Of a DNA stretch of 9,063 bases, positions 6,901 to 9,063 are shown one piece after another. This stretch comes from Gammaproteobacteria bacterium (GTDB lineage: Bacteria > Pseudomonadota > Gammaproteobacteria > Arenicellales > Arenicellaceae). Under the pieces are notes generated by a model. That model searched no databases. It saw only the letters and a program-made list of their open reading frames with translations, and was not told the origin of the DNA. Where the stretch lies: NCBI GenBank assembly GCA_030426005.1, contig JAUHZM010000110.1, positions 1 to 9,063 of the forward strand, read 5' to 3'. The position numbers and the translations under genes were made by a program. Numbering within the stretch: position 1 is the first letter of the stretch; each line of letters starts with the position of its first letter.

Positions 6901-7713
6901 AATAATGCAGGCAAAGTGTCTGGTGGTATGATCGCTGATCTCTCTGAAAATGCAGCTGACCGTCGATTCTTCAATCCGGTGGATGTCACCTTATTGCCGC
7001 GGGATACCAGTGGCGCACCAGCACGATACGCCTTAGTCACGGGCTCGGGGTATCGGGCTAAACCACTGGAGGCTGAATCTTTTGGCAACCGCCTCTATGT
7101 CATCTACGATCAAAATATTTTTGAGCCGTTGTACGACGAGGACCTCGATGCCAGCTTGGACGGTGATACTGATAAAGAGCCGGTCTACTTGTACGCTGAA
7201 AATGCGATGGGCCAACCTTCCGCAATCGATATGGACGTAAGCCAGTCTGATTTGGGCGAAGTTAATTCGAGCACGACACTCGATTTGACGGGTGATCACA
7301 AATACGGTTTCTATGCCAACGTAACTGAAACTGCTGAGAAGCTGATTACACCGACTCTGATTAGTGACTTCCGCGCGATTGCTGTCTCCTATGTGCCTGC
7401 GGACCGAAGTAATCCAGGTGGCACCGGTGCACAGTCTGGAACTTGTTCTGCGGGCGTAGGTACCTCAAATGCATACGAGGTTAATTTGCTCACTGGTGAA
7501 TTAGAGAAAACTGAACTCGTAAAACCGGGATTAACAGCGGAACCTGTGGTAATTTATGTGCTTGAAACTGACCCTGATACTGGTGAAGAATCACTTAAGC
7601 CGATCGTGATTATTGGTACAGAACCATTTGAAGGTGAAGAGTTTGATCTCACTAACCTGAAACTCGGTAAGGCCGAAAAACGTGCTTGGTGGGAACGTGG
7701 ACGATCTAACTAG
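3979..7713 (+). CDS. pilY1: PilY1-type pilus tip adhesin and mechanosensor (vWA plus C-terminal propeller)
   Basis: Full-length PilY1 homologue of 1244 residues, secreted and carried on the minor-pilin tip complex, where it supports pilus extension, adhesion and surface sensing. The signal peptide has its core at about residues 15-33 (SAPSHA|ED). The von Willebrand A domain has the MIDAS motif DNSGS (65-69), the threonine in GGWTPL (T346) and IVLLSDG (D403). Between the first two lies a long insertion with six cysteines (120, 173, 193, 197, 248, 265). Residues 525-570 (VAPAVTVNAFNRLQ, ARWNGNLKKY) form the usual linker. From about 697 the propeller shows NQGMLHAV, EAWAYVPDAD, LGQTWSEPVV and GQVFRIDF. 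The calcium loop is DVTKDGATD (937-945), and DVDNDGGAGDD (683-693) is a second possible one. The end, KRAWWER, fits the family tail. GGAG at 3966-3969 supports ATG 3979; a second ATG at 4015 would give a shorter signal peptide. Confidence 0.95.
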   Translation: MLLKSLNTESKIMRFVKYAAISCCLTISAPSHAEDIEIYSNVFDAGGTIGTSPETLNPNILFILDNSGSMDDMVLQAVGGNSYSYDSTQDYGNSPDDRIYVYNSNLEYTGAYVTGTQNQCQAQKDWLAANPDNPLFYDKVVQWERYYRNNRGWRYRWTGNLQTQANSSRIIECQDDRGVHSTTYSNQSIAGNCRGGCNSSDPNYRTYSEREPFGNGTNNVYLVPANFHDYMESLEDQGVTFGGSVNDCNDEGDILQDANGTRYECARKMTIMKSALTNALDSFNDVNVGLMNFNSNTYATNNGYYAGPSNGRDGGTIVRAVQNINTPAVRQALKDEVAAMSPGGWTPLAETMYEGYRYFAGATRLYGETRDHNDAHAPGNSPIRYKSPIVNECQDNNIVLLSDGLPTFDQAADSAISNLMTSGSCRFDNANTYNDDQNGNGTSCLDDLAGYMANTDMSSTVRGDNPVYTYTIGFNIDTPVLGDAADAGRPPGAAPGSGYFRANDILQLENAFRTIVGQIQEVDADTFVAPAVTVNAFNRLQNREDIYYVVFKPNSNARWNGNLKKYKVTSDAKIVDANGDDAISESTGFFKDEAQSFWSAEADGPNVTEGGMAEERGRNRDLYGSLSDNNTVTLLTDNDHEDSVERFIEEVVEDAGIDIGEIGAGGDRDDNIENIAAWTIGVDVDNDGGAGDDAPNYFVGDNIHSQPYVLSYGTSDADPRDIIFFTSNQGMLHAVTGSDRGGVPGGTEAWAYVPDADLFENFGDYYNRTSDKVYGLDSEMSFSVTRNPTTNAVTKAHLFFGQRRGGNKVFAVDVTNAVSAGTPVAKLWTIEGGSGDFDRLGQTWSEPVVAKINYCDGGTCGLKDVVIFSGGYDEAYDDPAVKATSRSGSVLGNAIYIVDAANGDLLWMAGSTVEDANRDLVIPEMTHSIPSKPTALDVTKDGATDILFFTDIAGQVFRIDFKASPTGDNSISSSNNAGKVSGGMIADLSENAADRRFFNPVDVTLLPRDTSGAPARYALVTGSGYRAKPLEAESFGNRLYVIYDQNIFEPLYDEDLDASLDGDTDKEPVYLYAENAMGQPSAIDMDVSQSDLGEVNSSTTLDLTGDHKYGFYANVTETAEKLITPTLISDFRAIAVSYVPADRSNPGGTGAQSGTCSAGVGTSNAYEVNLLTGELEKTELVKPGLTAEPVVIYVLETDPDTGEESLKPIVIIGTEPFEGEEFDLTNLKLGKAEKRAWWERGRSN

Positions 7714-7732
7714 GTAAACAAAGCGGAATGTG

Positions 7733-8131
7733 ATGATGAAAAAGCAAAATTTAGGTTTCACGCTTATCGAGATACTGGTTGTAGTTGCCATTATAGGTTT
7801 GTTGGCTGCAATCGCGATTCCCAGTTATCGTGACTATGTAGTTCGTGCAAATCGAGCAGATGCGAAAGACAAACTTTCCGAGATCGCCTATGAGCAGGAA
7901 CGATTTGCTAATCGTAATCGTCGTTACACCTTAGATATGACGGAGCTTGGGTTCAGTGCGGACCCAGCTCCTACTGGACAAGGTTTGTATACCGTTGATG
8001 CTGCAGTTTGCGCGGGTGCCACGGTCAGAACATGCGTCGTGATGACAGCAACGCCAGTGCCTGGACGAGGTCAGGCAGGTGATGGAAATTTGACGTTGAA
8101 TACACGCGGCCAAAAGACGGGAGAATGGTAA
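7733..8131 (+). CDS. pilE: Type IV minor pilin PilE
   Basis: Prepilin of 132 residues. A short basic leader (MMKKQNLG) precedes the perfect site LG|FTLIEILVVVAIIGLLA with Glu13 at +5, followed by AIPSYRDYVVRANRADA, the standard start of PilE-family pilins. The later part has two cysteines (AVCAG and RTCVV) and PVPGRGQAGDGNLTLNTRGQK, matching the PilE pattern of Ala-x-Pro, Gln, Asp and a closing Gly-Gln-Lys strand. It ends at GEW without the extra cysteine found in some relatives. In Pseudomonas PilE closes the same operon and bridges the PilVWX-PilY1 core to the fibre. CGGA (7724-7727) precedes a GTG at 7730 and ATGs at 7733 and 7736; the ATG at 7733 is chosen but 7736 is equally possible. 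A major pilin is less likely given the operon. Confidence 0.88.
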   Translation: MMKKQNLGFTLIEILVVVAIIGLLAAIAIPSYRDYVVRANRADAKDKLSEIAYEQERFANRNRRYTLDMTELGFSADPAPTGQGLYTVDAAVCAGATVRTCVVMTATPVPGRGQAGDGNLTLNTRGQKTGEW

Positions 8132-8140
8132 GAGTTATTT

Positions 8141-8178
8141 CGTGCATGCGTTATGGTATTTTGGATAGCGCATGTGCG
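8141..8178 (+). other. Long imperfect stem-loop between pilE and the kinase gene
   Basis: Bases 8141-8154 (CGTGCATGCGTTAT) pair with 8165-8178 (ATAGCGCATGTGCG) over 14 positions with three G-U wobbles, around a ten-base loop. It starts nine bases after the pilE stop. No T-run follows, so it is not a classic Rho-independent terminator. It could stabilise the end of the pilin transcript, weaken read-through into the kinase, or serve as a protein-binding palindrome. The function is unknown. Confidence 0.5.
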
Positions 8179-8215
8179 ACAGGCTCGAATTTAAATCGCT
8201 ATTAGACTCGGTGAA

Positions 8216-9063
8216 TTGAGTAAACCCGTAGTCCCAGACTTGCTACGAAACAGTACGCTGATGGTGATTGTTGTCGCCACCCAAGTCATTGTGCTAATTG
8301 TGTGGCTGTTGTTTGACAAGGATTTGTCATTTGATTCCTTGGGAATCTGGTCACTGTATGCTCAGTGGTTGAGCGTATCCTGTGCCGGACTTTTGTATCT
8401 TCTTAGACATCAAATTAACCGCTCATCTTCAATTGTTGCTGTATTTTTCATTGTAGGCCTAATCGGTGTTGTGGCGACACTCATTGATATCGTTGCGACC
8501 TATATATTGTACGGTGATGATTTGTGGGCATTTCACTGGCATCGATGGCTTCGCGTTGCGCTTGCTGCAACTTTGATTGGCCTGTTGGTTGTAAGATTAC
8601 TTATGTTGATTACGGTCCTAGATCGACGCAGCAAAGCCGAAGCGGAATCCCGGATTCTAGCCCTACAGGCGCGGATTCAACCCCATTTTCTGTTCAATAG
8701 TTTAAATACGATCTCGGAGCTCACGGCGATCAATCCAGAGCATGCTGAGAAAGCGATCGGCTCCTTATCGATGCTGTTCCGTGCAGGGTTAGAAAATCAA
8801 CGTAAAAGCCATACTCTACAGCAGGAGATCACATTAGCGAAACGTTACCTGGAGTTAGAGACCTGGCGTCTTGGCAAAAGGCTCGCTGTTGAATGGCACA
8901 TCGCAGTGACCGAATCGACTCAGTGGGATCGGCACGGACGGGACTTTGGCGACTCGGTGCGACAGGAGATTCGCGATCTGGTCGCAACGGGCAAATGGCA
9001 GGGCAATTTTGTGCAGCGACTTGGTGCGCTGTTGAGTGTTCAGCGGAATGTCCAGTCGACCTA
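8216..9063 (+). CDS. AlgZ/FimS-like LytS-family sensor histidine kinase, 3'-truncated
   Basis: N-terminal part of a membrane sensor kinase whose AlgZ/FimS relatives pair with the LytTR regulator AlgR and control type IV pili. Four hydrophobic segments are visible at about residues 14-33, 43-63, 73-98 and 111-135, then a charged linker and the His_kinase domain: LQARIQPHFLFNSLN with the phosphate-accepting His157, FRAGLENQ, and QQEITLAKRYLELETWRLG, ending RLAVEW at residue 227. I place the start at TTG 8216 (MSKPVVPDLL) because the first in-frame ATG, at 8261, falls inside the first membrane segment; GGTGA just before it gives weak ribosome-binding support. The frame stays open to the window edge. 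From about residue 231 the expected kinase sequence is not seen: the N-box (QPLxENA type) is absent. The gene follows pilE by 84 bases and may be cotranscribed. Confidence 0.85.
   Translation, partial: MSKPVVPDLLRNSTLMVIVVATQVIVLIVWLLFDKDLSFDSLGIWSLYAQWLSVSCAGLLYLLRHQINRSSSIVAVFFIVGLIGVVATLIDIVATYILYGDDLWAFHWHRWLRVALAATLIGLLVVRLLMLITVLDRRSKAEAESRILALQARIQPHFLFNSLNTISELTAINPEHAEKAIGSLSMLFRAGLENQRKSHTLQQEITLAKRYLELETWRLGKRLAVEWHIAVTESTQWDRHGRDFGDSVRQEIRDLVATGKWQGNFVQRLGALLSVQRNVQST
8906..9063 (+). other. Kinase frame continues but family similarity stops; PAS-like tail or chimeric end
   Basis: In LytS-family kinases the ATP-binding N-box follows the RLGxRLxVEW segment within about 20 residues. 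Here the next ~50 residues lack it. They read instead like part of a PAS domain (DSVRQEIRDLVATGKWQG, then a VQRLGALLSVQ strand). Bases 8931-9063 are 59% GC by hand count, against 38-52% in three 60-base blocks earlier in the gene. This may be an assembly or contig-end artefact, or a real rearrangement. Confidence 0.45.

Noticed and set aside
6663..7088. 141-residue open frame on the minus strand inside pilY1
   Set aside because: It lies wholly within the well-supported PilY1 propeller, shows no recognisable domain or ribosome-binding site, and behaves like an antisense shadow of a biased coding region.
1..9063. Mobile elements, CRISPR arrays, tRNA or rRNA genes
   Set aside because: No transposase, regular spaced repeats or recognisable structural RNA was seen; coding regions fill nearly the whole window.

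Overview
The window is about 9 kb of a roughly 50% GC bacterial chromosome and is almost entirely coding on the + strand. It opens inside the 3' part of ispH (isoprenoid biosynthesis). It then carries a complete type IV pilus minor-pilin / PilY1 operon and ends inside a LytS/AlgZ-type sensor kinase gene. The ispH neighbour plus the fimU/fimT-pilV-pilW-pilX-pilY1-pilE gene set matches the Pseudomonas-type minor-pilin locus, so a gammaproteobacterium is the best guess. I cannot name a genus. Nothing suggests a plasmid, phage, IS element or CRISPR.

Layout: (1) 2-613, ispH C-terminal two thirds. (2) 614-842, a 229-base regulatory gap holding two direct repeats that fit the LytTR (AlgR-type) operator, a weak promoter candidate and two back-to-back small hairpins, the second covering the Shine-Dalgarno. 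(3) 843-3557, four prepilin genes (GspH/FimT family, PilV, PilW, PilX), tightly packed with one TAATG overlap. (4) 3577-3936, a small secreted CxxC protein that I do not recognise, inserted between pilX and pilY1. (5) 3979-7713, full-length PilY1 (vWA domain plus C-terminal propeller). (6) 7733-8131, PilE-type minor pilin. (7) 8141-8178, a long imperfect stem-loop. (8) 8216 to the end, the N-terminal part of an AlgZ/FimS-like histidine kinase with a TTG start.

How the parts fit: in the Pseudomonas model the five minor pilins form a complex that primes pilus assembly and carries PilY1 at the tip for adhesion and surface sensing. AlgZ/FimS and AlgR activate that operon through a LytTR-type operator. 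Here the operator-like repeats and the AlgZ-like kinase sit at opposite ends of the same cluster, suggesting a self-contained regulated unit. The response regulator would be expected just past the window.

The points most worth checking are the operator, the unrecognised small protein, the repeated calcium-type loops in PilW and PilY1, and an abrupt loss of kinase-family similarity in the last ~150 bases, where the ATP-binding N-box should be. That last point may be a contig-end chimera.
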